Positions 30,936 to 39,699 of a stretch of 39,699 nucleotides of DNA are shown in pieces. The translations under genes were made by a program, and so were the position numbers. Under the pieces are notes generated by a model, which was not told the origin of the DNA, did no database searches, and was given only the letters and a program-made list of their open reading frames with translations. The DNA comes from Lentibacillus juripiscarius JCM 12147 (GTDB lineage Bacteria; Bacillota; Bacilli; Bacillales_D; Amphibacillaceae). How positions within the stretch are numbered: position 1 is the first letter of the stretch; each line of letters opens with the position of its first letter. The DNA lies in NCBI GenBank assembly GCA_001311805.1, contig BBCA01000027.1:1-39699 (forward strand), written 5' to 3'.

Positions 30936-32223
30936 TTAAACGGCCTTGCTGTTTTCTTTCAGAAATTCAATTGCTTTTCGTGTTTTCAGCTCTTCTTTCA
31001 ATGCATCCGTGTTACCGCCAAGCATTTGTTTAAGCTGATCAGCATCTGTGCCGTACATGGATGCCATATTGTTCAATTCTTCATCCACATCTTCATCGGT
31101 TACTTCCAGGTTTTCAGTATGGTAAATAGCTTCCAGGGTCAGGTTTGTTTTCACGCGTTTTTTCGCGTCTTCACGCATTTGTTCCTTTAATGCGTCCTTG
31201 TCCTGACCAGAGAACTGATAATACATATCCAGCGTCATGCCCTGCATTTGCAGCTGCTGTTCGAACTCCTGCAGCATACGGTCAAGTTCGCTTTCAACCA
31301 TTGCATCCGGAATATCGACTTCCGCATTTTCTGATGCTTTTTCAATCAAAGTTTCCTGTTTTTGATTTTCAGCATCTTGCTCACGCTGTTTCTGGAGTTC
31401 CTCTTTCTTCTTCTCTTTCAATTCCTGAAGTGTTTCCACTTCCTCATCGACATCTTTTGCGAACTCGTCATCCAATTCCGGCAGTTCTTTCGTTTTTATG
31501 TCGTGGATTTTCACTTCAAAAACAGCTTCTTTGCCGGCCAAATGCTCTGCATGATAGTCTTCTGGGAACGTGATCTCAATCTCAGCTTCTTCTCCGGAAG
31601 CTTTGCCGACTAATTGTTCTTCAAAGCCTGGAATGAATTGGCCAGAGCCAATTTCGAGCGAAAAGTCTTCCGCTTTGCCACCTTCAAATGCTTCCCCGTC
31701 AACGAATCCTTCAAAGTCCATAACTACCGTGTCACCTTGTTCAACAGTACCTTCTTCTTTGACAATCAGTTCTGCATGGTGTTCCCGCTGATGTTCAATC
31801 TCATGTTCCACATCCTCATCAGTGACTTCCACCGATTGCTCTTCTACTTCCAGTCCTTTATAGTCACCAAGCGTGACCTCTGGCTTCACATTAACCGTTG
31901 CTTTGAAAGTTACACCTTTTCCTTGTTCGATTTCTTCGATGTCGACTTCCGGCTGCTCAATTGGTTCAATCCCTGCTTCTTCGACAGCTTTGACATAAGC
32001 ATCCGGCAGCACGATGTCAACTGCATCCTGGTACAGCGATTCTACTCCGAAGCGTTTTTTCAAAAAGTTTACGAGGGACTTTTCCTTTACGGAATCCCGG
32101 AACCTGAACATCTTTGACAACTTTTTTGAATGCTTGGTCAAGGGCACGGTCAAATTCTTCTGCATCGACCTCTATCGTGAGTACCCCTTGGTTGCCTTCT
32201 TGTTTTTCCCATTTTGCTGTCAT
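30936..32223 (-). CDS. tig: Trigger factor, ribosome-bound chaperone (one frameshift)
   Basis: Binds nascent chains at the ribosome exit and has prolyl isomerase activity. The ribosome-binding signature [10 protein letters not shown] is near residue 40, followed by the FKBP domain ([20 protein letters not shown]) and the acidic, helical C-terminal chaperone arms. The A run near 32122 has one base too many (or two too few); correction gives [20 protein letters not shown]. The ATG at 32223 has GGAGG upstream. About 429 residues. Confidence 0.97.
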
Positions 32224-32361
32224 AAAACACCCTCCAAAAATCTATTATTTCCATTTCATTTTTCCTTTTACAATTACATAGCATTATATGATAATCAAAT
32301 TTGCAACCATCTCATTATAACATAAATGATGAACCTTTCAAGCATTACAGCGGACCTGGTC

Positions 32362-33344
32362 CTACGCCTCTATAATAGCCGCGTATAAGGCTCCGCACAT
32401 TTTAATTTCTTCTATATATTTTGCTACTTGTTGATCCTCTTCTGCAGTCTCATGCGTATGTATATCCAAATATTCCTCACCTATCTTAGTCAATGCACGT
32501 GCAATGCTCTGAACATTATCATTTGTTGGCATAACGGGATAACGCACATAAAAAATATTGATACATCAGCTGATCCATTAATTGATATAATGATGGATTT
32601 TCCTGTTCCAATTCACTAATGAAAAGACGAGTCTGCTTTAGTACCGGATGAGAGCCAAGCTTCGATATGTCCACTGGGGACGCTTCTATTTGCACATCCA
32701 ATTTTCTAACCAGAACCTTTTTTTCTGATATTTCTCTCCTGAAGCCACATAAAGATGGCGGTCTTAATCACTGGATGTACTTGATCACGACTCAATAGCA
32801 GCAGTACGTCGTCAGTCGGATTGCTTTCCAGCCTGCGCATCCGTTCGATGGACTTGTACTGATTGAAGTAATTTTCTTCTTTCACAGCCTGTAACAGTTC
32901 ATTTATGTATTCGGTAGATTTTTCTGTTCGAATTTCTTCGTGCATATTACTGCTCATATCATAGAGCTGCCGGAATTGTTCTTTCGTCTCTGGCGGAATT
33001 GCATCCGACGCAAATTCCTTTTCTACTTGAGCCATCAGCTCCTGGTATTGGCTGGTCTGAAAAAGAATCGTTAAATAAATATGTACATAATGATAATAAT
33101 GTTCATCAGGAATAAGGAGCAGCTCTTCACAAAGATCTTGTGCTTCATGGTACCGGTTCAGTTCCATCAGACAGATCAATTTGCCGATAACTATTTCATG
33201 ATCACGTACGCCATAAGAGATTAATTGATCTAATTTCAAGAGCGCTTCGTTAAAACGTTGTTCCTTCAAGGCGGCAAGGCTTTTATCTTCCAAGGCCGTT
33301 CGCCATTTCGGAAAAAGGATTACTTTTTCAGATTGATTTGCCAT
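32362..33344 (-). CDS. ysoA: YsoA-like TPR repeat protein (two frameshifts)
   Basis: Helical repeat protein upstream of tig, matching the place of ysoA. TPR-like segments at residues 20-140 (ALKEQRFNEALLKLDQLI, ICLMELNRYHEAQDLCEEL). The frame breaks in an A run near 32728 (joins ERNIRKKVLV to RKLDVQIEASP) and in a T run near 32553 (joins MYQYFYV to RYPVMPTNDN), so three apparent pieces are one protein of about 327 residues. Partners and role are unknown; its position before tig, clpX and lonA hints at protein quality control but does not show it. Confidence 0.85.
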
Positions 33345-33493
33345 CTGTTCACTCCTTTCTTATAAATTGTTTAATCATTTTCTTTTATCATCATACCCTT
33401 GATAGGACAATCCTACACTTGTTTCCTGCCCCCAGCTGCTGTTCTATATAAAAGAGAAACCCGTTTCATTGATAAACAGGTTTCTCAAGCTGA

Positions 33494-33567
33494 TGTCCCA
33501 GGCAGGATTCGAACCTGCGACCTACAGCTTAGAAGGCTGTTGCTCTATCCAGCTGAGCTACTGGGAC
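33494..33567 (-). tRNA. tRNA-Arg (anticodon TCT)
   Basis: Cloverleaf of 74 bases: acceptor GTCCCAG / CTGGGAC with discriminator A, D arm GCTCAGCTGGATAGAGC, anticodon stem-loop with CTTCTAA, T arm GTTCGAATC. CCA is not encoded. Confidence 0.96.
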
Positions 33568-33579
33568 GTGGATTATGTA

Positions 33580-33653
33580 TGGAGCGGGTGATGGGAATCG
33601 AACCCACGACATCAGCTTGGAAGGCTGAGGTTTTACCACTAAACTACACCCGC
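33580..33653 (-). tRNA. tRNA-Gly (anticodon TCC)
   Basis: Acceptor GCGGGTG / CACCCGC, D arm GTTTAGTGGTAAAAC, anticodon loop CTTCCAA, T arm GGTTCGATTCC, discriminator T with CCA encoded. It lies 12 bases upstream of tRNA-Arg on the same strand. Its 5' half is repeated at 33780-33813. Confidence 0.96.
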
Positions 33654-33656
33654 ATG

Positions 33657-33779
33657 GGAAATTGAGTTTTTACTATCTTGCTGGTCACGAACCAATCATG
33701 CCTCGTCACGTTGCATGATTTCTCGACGAAGGTTACGTTCCTCGCAACTCGCAGTATATTCGGCGGAAGCGTTGCTCGT
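33657..33779 (-). repeat. R2-core-like structured insert beside tRNA-Gly
   Basis: On the minus strand this 123-bp segment contains a stretch aligning with R2 module Y (17641-17700): CTGCGA-TGCGAGGA-CGTA, then CTTCG-CGAG, then GCAACGTGACGAG. It can fold into small hairpins, including ATCATGC / GCATGAT (7 bp) and TGGT / ACCA. It is flanked by 34-bp direct repeats of the tRNA-Gly 5' half. Confidence 0.75.
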
Positions 33780-33813
33780 GGCTGAGGTTTTACCACTAAA
33801 CTACACCCGCATG
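33780..33813 (-). pseudogene. Duplicated 5' half of tRNA-Gly
   Basis: 34 bp identical to 33623-33656, covering the acceptor 5' strand, the D arm and the start of the anticodon stem, including 3 bases upstream of the gene. No 3' half follows, so it cannot make a tRNA. Confidence 0.9.
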
Positions 33814-33953
33814 ATAAACAAATTACTTTTTTGACGGACAAGAGTAATTATATGCTTTTTATGAGCATTTGTCAACATATAAAACTATTTAAAGCATGCT
33901 GGTTATATAAAGAACCAGGAAATCGACTATATCTGTCGATTTCCTCATCACAT

Positions 33954-34466
33954 TTAACCTAATGATGTTTTCAGTGAAAGTTCTTCCAAATGATTTCCGT
34001 CTGCTGTGAAGAAATCGACACTGATATCATCCGGTGTGTCCCATTTCATCAAGACATACGTTTGTTCTGTACGCCCGCGCGGCAAAAGAATACTTCCCGG
34101 ATTAATCAACAGTTGCTGGCCAATTTTTTCGGCACCGGCTATATGTGTGTGCCCAAAGCAGATGACCCGGGCCTGAAGTTCTTGGGCCCGGTAAGCGATG
34201 GCCATCGGGTTAGATTTAACCTGATGCAGATGACCGTGTGCAATGAAGAAAGAAAGACTGCCAATGGTACTTGTCTGTTCATCAGGGAACCTTGCATCCA
34301 CATCACAATTACCGGCGACTTTGATAAACCCATCAAGCTCCGGTGCATCCATATCCAGCTCTGAATCACCGCAATGGATCCTAAATTCCGGCGAGTGCCG
34401 CTCTTTAATTGCTTTCAGCTCGTCCGTTGAGCCATGACTGTCACTGACGATGAGTACTTCTGGCAT
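33954..34466 (-). CDS. ysnB: Calcineurin-like phosphodiesterase, YfcE/MJ0936 type
   Basis: Metallophosphodiesterase with unknown natural substrate. Intact, 170 residues. Metal ligands: Asp9 and His11 in VSDSHG, HCGDSE, AGNCD, the HGH motif (FIAHGHLHQ) and CFGHTHIAG. The start ATG at 34466 has GAGGTGACAACA upstream, 10 bases after the rdgB stop; a much longer in-frame extension upstream only reads through rdgB and is rejected. Last gene of rph-rdgB-ysnB. Confidence 0.95.
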   Translation of the reverse strand: MPEVLIVSDSHGSTDELKAIKERHSPEFRIHCGDSELDMDAPELDGFIKVAGNCDVDARFPDEQTSTIGSLSFFIAHGHLHQVKSNPMAIAYRAQELQARVICFGHTHIAGAEKIGQQLLINPGSILLPRGRTEQTYVLMKWDTPDDISVDFFTADGNHLEELSLKTSLG

Positions 34467-34476
34467 TGTTGTCACC

Positions 34477-35078
34477 TCATTTGTTCTGATTCTTGACCCA
34501 GTCTTCCAGCTGAACGATTGCATTTTTTCGGTGACTGATTTTGTTTTTTTCCGCAGAGGAAAGCTGAGCCATAGTTTTATTATAGCCGTTGGGTATGAAA
34601 ATAGGGTCATAGCCAAACCCATTTTCCCCCGCCTCCGAAAAAGCGATGGTCCCTTCACAACTGCCTTTTTTAAAGATAGCTGGTTCTCCTGGAATGGCTA
34701 CTGCTAGCACACAAACAAACCGGGCAGTACGCTCCGATGCTCCAACCCCTTTTAATTCATACAGCACTTTATCTATATTTGCTTGATCATCTTTCTGTTC
34801 GCCGGCATAACGTGCAGAGTAAACGCCGGGCCTGCCGTTTAGTGCATCAATCATAAGCCCCGAGTCATCCGCCAGAACTGGACACCTCATCATCCCTGCA
34901 ATACTCTGTGCTTTTATGGCGGCATTTTCCTCAAACGTTGTTCCGGTTTCTTCGATATCATCTATGTCTTTATCCAGTTCAGAAAGTGAAATGGCTTCTA
35001 TATGATAAGCAGAAAAAAAAAAGATTTAAATTCTTTCGCTTTGCCGGCGTTCTTCGTGGCAATAATTATTTCTTTCAC
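34477..35078 (-). CDS. rdgB: RdgB/HAM1 non-canonical purine NTP pyrophosphatase (one frameshift)
   Basis: Hydrolyses dITP and XTP to keep deaminated purines out of nucleic acids. The signature ATKNAGKAKEF is at the N-terminus, with LADDSGLMIDALNGRPGVYS and NGFGYDPIFIP. A run of ten T (35014-35023) has lost one base; correction gives KSFFFSAYHIEAISLSEL. The start is GTG at 35078, overlapping the rph stop (GTGA), with AAAGGA upstream. About 201 residues. Equivalent to B. subtilis ysnA. Confidence 0.94.
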
Positions 35079-35836
35079 CGTGTATCTTCCTTTGTTTTGG
35101 TTTCACCGATATTGCCGGCTGCATCCCCAAGAACTTCCTTTTGGATTCCATTTATTTTTCAGCCCCCCAGAGGCAAGTCCGAGCATTTTTTGCAGCTGGT
35201 CTGAAGTAAATGTTGCTTCTTCACCCGTTCCCTGTACTTCCACAAATTCACCTTCACCTGTCATAACAATATTCATGTCAACGTGGGCATTTGAATCTTC
35301 TCCATAATCCAGATCAAGCAATTCTGTACCATCCGGCGAGATGCCGACTGAAATAGCTGCCAGGAAATCAGTAACGGGCATCTTTTTAATCGTATTGGCC
35401 TTCTTTAATTTATCAAATGCCAGTACAACAGCAACAAATGCACCTGTTATAGATGCTGTACGAGTACCGCCATCCGCCTGAATTACGTCACAATCGACCC
35501 AGACGGTCCTCTCCCCAATTTGATCCAGTCTACGACGGAGCGTAACGCACGCCCGATCAGCCGCTGTATTTCCATCGTTCGGCCACCCACTTTTCCTTTG
35601 GAGGACTCACGAATATTCCGCTGTTCCGTCGCACGCGGCAGCATAGCGTACTCTGCTGTTATCCAGCCTTTGCCTTTCCCTCGCATAAATGGCGGGACAC
35701 GATCTTCAATACTGGCATTGCAGATCACTTTGGTATCCCCGAATTCAATAAGTACCGAACCCTCTGGATGCTTAACATAATCCGTTGTGATCGTTATAGT
35801 TCTTAAATCATTATAATTTCGATTATTATTTCGCAA
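35075..35836 (-). CDS. rph: Ribonuclease PH (two frameshifts)
   Basis: Phosphorolytic 3'-5' exoribonuclease trimming tRNA precursors. [34 protein letters not shown] and [20 protein letters not shown] are family hallmarks. A base is missing near 35521 (joins SVVD to [15 protein letters not shown]) and an A near 35154 (joins GGLKK to [14 protein letters not shown]), moving the stop to 35075 where it overlaps rdgB. The start is TTG at 35836 with AAGGAGG upstream. About 255 residues. Confidence 0.95.
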
Positions 35837-35923
35837 TGACTGTAAGCCTCCTTATGATGAACCCAAGCTAATCCTAACATATTTTTTACCACAGGGGCAT
35901 TTATTATTATCCAGCAAAAGAAA

Positions 35924-35944
35924 AAGACTGTGCGCGACAGTCTT
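35924..35944 (-). terminator. Terminator of gerM
   Basis: AAGACTGT / ACAGTCTT perfect 8-bp stem followed on the minus strand by TTTCTTTT. It separates gerM from the rph operon. Confidence 0.8.
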
Positions 35945-35981
35945 GTACTGATAACAGGCTTTATGGGAGCGGTCGATGCTA

Positions 35982-37091
35982 CTATAGCTTCTGTTTTGAT
36001 ATAAACTTTTGTTTGGTCACCGGTTCGGTATATGGTTCCCCGTTTTCATTAAAGAGTGTTTCTACATCTTCTACTTTCACTTCAACAGCCTCAACTGCCT
36101 TGTCCTGTGTCAATGACCGGACTAGTGATTCCATCACTTTATCAGAGATCACGGCTTTATCGCCGTCTTGTTTTTGGCTGTCTTGTAATACACCCTGGCT
36201 GAACATTACTTCCAGAACACCATCCCGCAAACTTGGATTATTCGTCAGCTCCGCCTCACCGTTGAACACATGCTGAAGATTCGTGTCAAAATTTGGTCCC
36301 TCCAGCAATTCGTTAATCATTGAACCATAAATGTCCTTGTTATCTACATCAACATGTTGGGTGACAGGGACAAAATACTGGTTGTCCCCTTGAACAGAGG
36401 GATAGTACAGCGTAACAGGCTCACTTTGCATCAGATCCACAGTTTCTGACTGTACAAGGTTAATACCATTCGCTCTCGAGTATCCTTCACCAATTGGCGT
36501 GCCATTCACAGGCATTGTATTTTGCAGTTGTCCATCGATTTGCAGCTTAACCTTATCGACCTGTTCAAATTGTGTCAAGGTATGCGTCATTGCCTGCAGG
36601 ATTTTCATTTCATTTTCCGCTTTATAATTTTCAAATTCCTTGGAAACATTGACAATCATTTCCCCATTATCTTTCAGATTCAGCCCCAGTATTTGTGTAC
36701 CGGCAGGCAATACAGCCTGAAATCCATTCGGCAGCATCGAAGTGACTGGCCCATCTTTCACAAGATATTCCAGTGCCTGTGCAGCAACTTCCTTGGATTC
36801 CGGCTGTGGCACCTGCAATGTTTGTGGAGCTACCATACCATTCGCATCAAGCAGATATAGCTGTCTTTCCACTGTATTGGCGGATGTATCCCCTTCAGCT
36901 TTATCCTTGTCCGCATTATCACCCTGTTTTCCGGAAGCAGGTTCGTCCAGCTCATTCTCATTTACAGCTTCAGCATTTGGTGGCGGATCAATCTCTTTAT
37001 CATCCAGCGACTGTTCCCCTTGAAAACACCCGGTTAGTATAATAGCAAGCGACATCGCCATGCTGATAAGCAACAAACTGCGTTTCTGCAT
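35982..37091 (-). CDS. gerM: GerM spore germination lipoprotein
   Basis: GerM is needed for sporulation and germination and bridges mother cell and forespore channel proteins. Intact, 369 residues. Lipoprotein signal peptide with lipobox ILTGC (Cys22), an acidic linker (EIDPPPNAEAVNENELDEPA), then two GerMN domains (about 100-225 and 230-360) with the paired phrases YLVKDGPVTSMLP and INELLEGPNFDTNL. GGAGGG upstream of ATG. Follows murI as in B. subtilis. Confidence 0.96.
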   Translation of the reverse strand: MQKRSLLLISMAMSLAIILTGCFQGEQSLDDKEIDPPPNAEAVNENELDEPASGKQGDNADKDKAEGDTSANTVERQLYLLDANGMVAPQTLQVPQPESKEVAAQALEYLVKDGPVTSMLPNGFQAVLPAGTQILGLNLKDNGEMIVNVSKEFENYKAENEMKILQAMTHTLTQFEQVDKVKLQIDGQLQNTMPVNGTPIGEGYSRANGINLVQSETVDLMQSEPVTLYYPSVQGDNQYFVPVTQHVDVDNKDIYGSMINELLEGPNFDTNLQHVFNGEAELTNNPSLRDGVLEVMFSQGVLQDSQKQDGDKAVISDKVMESLVRSLTQDKAVEAVEVKVEDVETLFNENGEPYTEPVTKQKFISKQKL

Positions 37092-37190
37092 GTTTTTCCC
37101 TCCTACGATGGTTTGTACTATTATATATACGAGCTCAATAAAATTTTAGACCAACCTAATATAAAAAATTGGAATCTATTTTGATTCCAA

Positions 37191-38012
37191 TTATCGCAAA
37201 GTGGCTTTTTCGATTGTAACCGAGTGGAAATGGTTAATAAATTCCTTGAAAATACCTTCCGCAATTTTTTGCGAAAACTTCCAGCTGACCTGTTGAGTAA
37301 AATTGATGGAGAGGTGTCTCCTCACCCTTATAAAGGATTCCATGAAATTCCAGAATAGTACTCGCTTCCCTTGCTGTCTCCTCACTTGATGATATAATTG
37401 CAACATCATCCCCCATCACTAGCTGAATGGTATCTTTGATAAGCGGATAATGCGTACATCCGAGAATCAGCGTATCCAGGTTCCGCTTCTGTTTCAGGGG
37501 CAGAAGCGAGTCCCCGACAACCTCTTCCGTCTGCTCCCCTGACAGTCTGCCTTGCTCTACCATTGGAACAAATGAAGGACATGCCAACGACTGGACATCC
37601 AGATCCGCATTGATATCTTTCAATGCCTTGGCATAAGCATCGCTTCTGATTGTCCCTTCCGTCCCAATGACGCCGATATGGCTGCTTTTCGTCCCGTTAA
37701 TCGCAGCACGTGCCCCTGGCTTGATAACACCTATTACCGGAATGGACAGATGCTCCTTCAGCTCGTGCAATGTAAAAGCTGTAGCGGTATTGCAAGCAAC
37801 GATGAGCATTTTTATATCCTTTTCCAATAAAACTCAACCATTTCCCAGGTGAATTTCTTCACCTCGTCCTTGGATCTTGGACCATATGGACACCGCTGTG
37901 TATCACCCAAATATATCAATCGTTCCTTTGGAAGCTGCCTCATCAGCTCATGCGCAACTGTAAGCCCGCCAACACCGGAATCAATAACGCCTATTGCCTT
38001 GTTCAAAACCAA
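37191..38012 (-). CDS. murI: Glutamate racemase (two frameshifts)
   Basis: Makes D-glutamate for peptidoglycan. [20 protein letters not shown] opens it; the catalytic cysteines are in [13 protein letters not shown] and [11 protein letters not shown]. One T is missing near 37817 ([12 protein letters not shown]). An A run near 37270 is one base too long ([18 protein letters not shown]), moving the stop from 37234 to 37191. About 273 residues, equal to B. subtilis RacE. Confidence 0.95.
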
Positions 38013-38034
38013 TCGCCTCTTCCATGTTGTTTAA

Positions 38035-38481
38035 TCATGATTGTTGTTTCATTTGTTCGTACATGTACTCCAGAAGTTCATTCAATGTTTCTGTTTGTTC
38101 ATTTGAAAGATTCCCCAGAACTTGCCCCAAATACTTTCGGCGTTTGGCAATAACCTCCTCAATGATTGTTTTGCCTTTCGTCAGTACATGGATACGGACA
38201 ACACGTCGATCTTCCGTGTCCCGCACCCTTTCAACGAGACCATTTTTCTCAAGGCGATCAACCAAATCGGTTGTTGTACTGAATGCTAAACCATTTTTAC
38301 TGGACAGTTCTCCGATTGTCAGAGCACCTTCATCAACCAGCCATTGCAGTGCGACAAATTGTGGTGACGTGATCGGATAATGATTGAGGATTTTTCGTCC
38401 ATTTTGTTTAATATTACCTGAAATATAGCGCAGTCTTTTTTCGAGATCGGCAATGATATCGGCCGAATGATCCTTATTCAA
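38035..38481 (-). CDS. ysmB: MarR-family regulator YsmB
   Basis: Winged-helix repressor-type protein. Intact, 149 residues. Wing helix-turn-helix at about 55-85 (TIGELSSKNGLAFSTTTDLV) and wing DTEDRRVVRIHVL. The start is taken as TTG at 38481 with GGGGG 9 bases upstream; an earlier in-frame TTG at 38502 overlaps that site. The ligand and regulon are unknown. Between gerE and murI as in B. subtilis. Confidence 0.92.
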   Translation of the reverse strand: MNKDHSADIIADLEKRLRYISGNIKQNGRKILNHYPITSPQFVALQWLVDEGALTIGELSSKNGLAFSTTTDLVDRLEKNGLVERVRDTEDRRVVRIHVLTKGKTIIEEVIAKRRKYLGQVLGNLSNEQTETLNELLEYMYEQMKQQS

Positions 38482-38564
38482 TCCGGGTAACCCCCTAGAC
38501 AATACAATTTATATGAACAGTTTATCATAATCTGACGAAAATTGTTGTTCTTTGATACGACAAG

Positions 38565-38738
38565 ATCTTTTCGCACACTTTGTTGTTTTTCCAATGCAGT
38601 TGATATAAACTGCGACGCACTGAAAATTCTCCTAGCGGGGCTATCACCTGTTCTGATTATAGTTAAGTGCTAAGAGACGCTTCGGGGGTTTCATTCTTTG
38701 GAGTGACGCAAAAAGCAACAGTCTTTTAGAAAACTGTC
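38565..38738 (+). repeat. Composite intergenic repeat R2, copy d (without inner modules)
   Basis: About 174 bp between ysmB and gerE. End A (TGTTGTTTTTCCAATGCAG then TTGATATAAACTGCGAC) and end B (AACAGTCTTTTAGAAAA) are both well kept, with TGTTCTGATTA-AGTTAAGTGCT between. Neither GC-rich module X nor Y is present, so this may be the basic form. Confidence 0.85.
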
Positions 38739-38853
38739 CTACGATAACAACAACGATACAGCAATTTTCCCAGAATGTAAATTTGCTGTTTCCTGTAATA
38801 ACCGAATTTCTGGGTACATTGTCATAATATTAACTGTAGCGGAAAATGTGCTC

Positions 38854-38880
38854 ACCGTTTACGCGTATTTTCATAAGCTA
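38854..38880 (+). promoter_or_regulatory. gerE: Candidate sigma-K promoter of gerE
   Basis: CATAAGCTA (38872-38880) fits the sigma-K -10 consensus CATANNNTA exactly, with an ACC element 15 bases upstream as a -35. B. subtilis gerE is transcribed by sigma-K in the mother cell. Confidence 0.65.
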
Positions 38881-38940
38881 TAGTGACTAAATAATTTACC
38901 CTTCATATGCAGCTCTTTGACAGCAAGGAGGGGTTATCAT

Positions 38941-39166
38941 TTGAAGGACAACAACTACAAACCAAAGCAATTGCTAACGAAACGTGAAAAAGAAGTATTC
39001 GATCTCCTAGTACAAGATAAAACAACAAAAGAAATTGCCCAAGAATTGTTTATTTCTGAAAAAACAGTTCGGAACCATATCTCCAATTCAATGCAGAAGT
39101 TAGGTGTTAAGGGGCGATCACAAGCTGTAGTAGAATTGCTTCGCATGGGGGGAATTAGAGCTCTAA
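38941..39166 (+). CDS. gerE: GerE, LuxR-type late sporulation regulator (one-base insertion)
   Basis: DNA-binding protein of the late mother cell that adjusts coat gene expression. Consists of a LuxR helix-turn-helix: LLTKREKEVFDLLVQDKTTK, IAQELFISEKTVRNHISN, MQKLGVKGRSQAVVELLRMG. The start is TTG at 38941, 8 bases after AAGGAGG. The G run near 39146-39151 is one base too long: correction gives RMGELEL and a stop at 39164-39166, the B. subtilis ending; uncorrected, the frame runs to 39216. About 75 residues. Confidence 0.95.
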
Positions 39167-39181
39167 GCGAAGTACAGCTTC

Positions 39182-39211
39182 AAATAGTGTGGGAGTACTC
39201 CCACACTATTT
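39182..39211. terminator. Perfect 30-bp palindrome, bidirectional terminator
   Basis: 15 + 15 bases (AAATAGTGTGGGAGT and its complement) lie between the convergent gerE and ysmA stops. A3 and T3 flank the stem on each side, so it can end both transcripts. Confidence 0.8.
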
Positions 39212-39227
39212 ATTAGTTGATGAAAGA

Positions 39228-39671
39228 TCAATTATGCTGAAGTTTTGTTTTTACTTGGTCGGTTAATGGGACGGGCTTACCGGATTCTTTATCCAGGTTC
39301 ACCATTCTTCCGCGACCGGTCAAACATAGCTCATTCTCCGTGTTTACACCTAAGTAATGAACATCAAATGAAGTAGTGCCGATTTGATTCACTTTTACAA
39401 ATAACAGAAGACGCTCATTGAAATAGATCTGCTTATGGTAGTCACATTGCAGATCGGCCACAATCGGGATGCTCCCATTGCTTTCGCTGCCATCAAAAAA
39501 GCCCACTTCCTTCAAAAATTCAACACGTGCTTCTTCAAAATAAATGAAAGCCGACACATTATTGACATGTCCAAACATATCTGTTTCAGAAAAACGGATA
39601 TTGACCGGTATGTGGAAAGAAAATTCCGAACGCCATTCTTGTATATCCTCTATATACGGAATAGACCGCAT
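39228..39671 (-). CDS. ysmA: Acyl-CoA thioesterase family protein YsmA (hot-dog fold)
   Basis: 4HBT-type hot-dog thioesterase with unknown acyl substrate. Intact, 147 residues. The family catalytic region RFSETDMFGHVNNVSAFIYF is near residues 25-45, with Asp31 in the place of the active acid, followed by the long helix EEARVEFLKEVGF. GGGGGG upstream of ATG at 39671. Convergent with gerE, as in B. subtilis. Confidence 0.92.
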   Translation of the reverse strand: MRSIPYIEDIQEWRSEFSFHIPVNIRFSETDMFGHVNNVSAFIYFEEARVEFLKEVGFFDGSESNGSIPIVADLQCDYHKQIYFNERLLLFVKVNQIGTTSFDVHYLGVNTENELCLTGRGRMVNLDKESGKPVPLTDQVKTKLQHN

Positions 39672-39699
39672 ATGGAATGCCCCCCTTGTATGCTTTTAA

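Noticed and set aside
33494..33813. Genomic island attached to the tRNA genes
   Set aside because: Only a 123-bp insert lies between the repeats, with no integrase or cargo genes; gene order on both sides is ancestral.
34467..34658. N-terminal extension of YsnB
   Set aside because: The extension overlaps rdgB in another frame, and the ribosome site sits just before ATG at 34466.

Overview
This window is core chromosome of a spore-forming Firmicute in the family Bacillaceae. The gene order follows the Bacillus subtilis ysmA-gerE to mreBCD-minCD segment almost gene for gene. The protein sequences and the intergenic repeats suggest the halophilic Virgibacillus / Oceanobacillus / Lentibacillus group; this genus-level guess is inference. 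Nearly all genes lie on the minus strand, so they read from high to low coordinates.

Layout from high to low coordinates. 39.7-33.4 kb: thioesterase ysmA, spore regulator gerE (plus strand, with a sigma-K-like promoter), MarR regulator ysmB, glutamate racemase, lipoprotein gerM, rph, rdgB (ysnA) and phosphodiesterase ysnB, then tRNA-Gly(TCC) and tRNA-Arg(TCT). 33.3-25.4 kb: TPR protein ysoA, trigger factor, clpX, lonA and the GTPase engB (protein quality control). 25.0-17.9 kb: a LiaI/LiaF-like membrane protein (plus strand), then the hemAXCDBL operon running from glutamyl-tRNA to uroporphyrinogen III. 17.1-11.6 kb: spore genes spoVID and ysxE, a small membrane protein, and valS under a T-box leader. 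11.6-9.8 kb: two tandem plus-strand RimK-like ATP-grasp genes placed between valS and folC. 9.7-4.6 kb: folC, a membrane GAF-GGDEF diguanylate cyclase in the place comC holds in B. subtilis, a SpoIIB-like SPOR protein, and radC. 4.4-0.3 kb: mreB-mreC-mreD-minC-minD, for cell shape and septum placement. Compared with B. subtilis, lonB, maf and comC are missing.

Two things stand out. First, more than 40 single- or double-base indels, most in homopolymer runs, break nearly every conserved gene, including essential ones (valS, hemA, mreB, radC, clpX, lonA, tig, rph). In each case the other frame continues the family sequence exactly. This looks like uncorrected sequencing error and not decay, so frameshifted genes are annotated here as single spans. 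Second, the intergenic space is filled by two families of noncoding repeats. One is MITE-like with 10-bp terminal inverted repeats (two copies). The other is a nested composite element with two GC-rich palindrome-ended modules (four copies plus fragments). One fragment sits between a complete tRNA-Gly gene and a 34-bp duplicate of its 5' half.

No phage, insertion sequence transposase, CRISPR array or clear defence system is visible. The least understood coding content is the ATP-grasp pair and the diguanylate cyclase.
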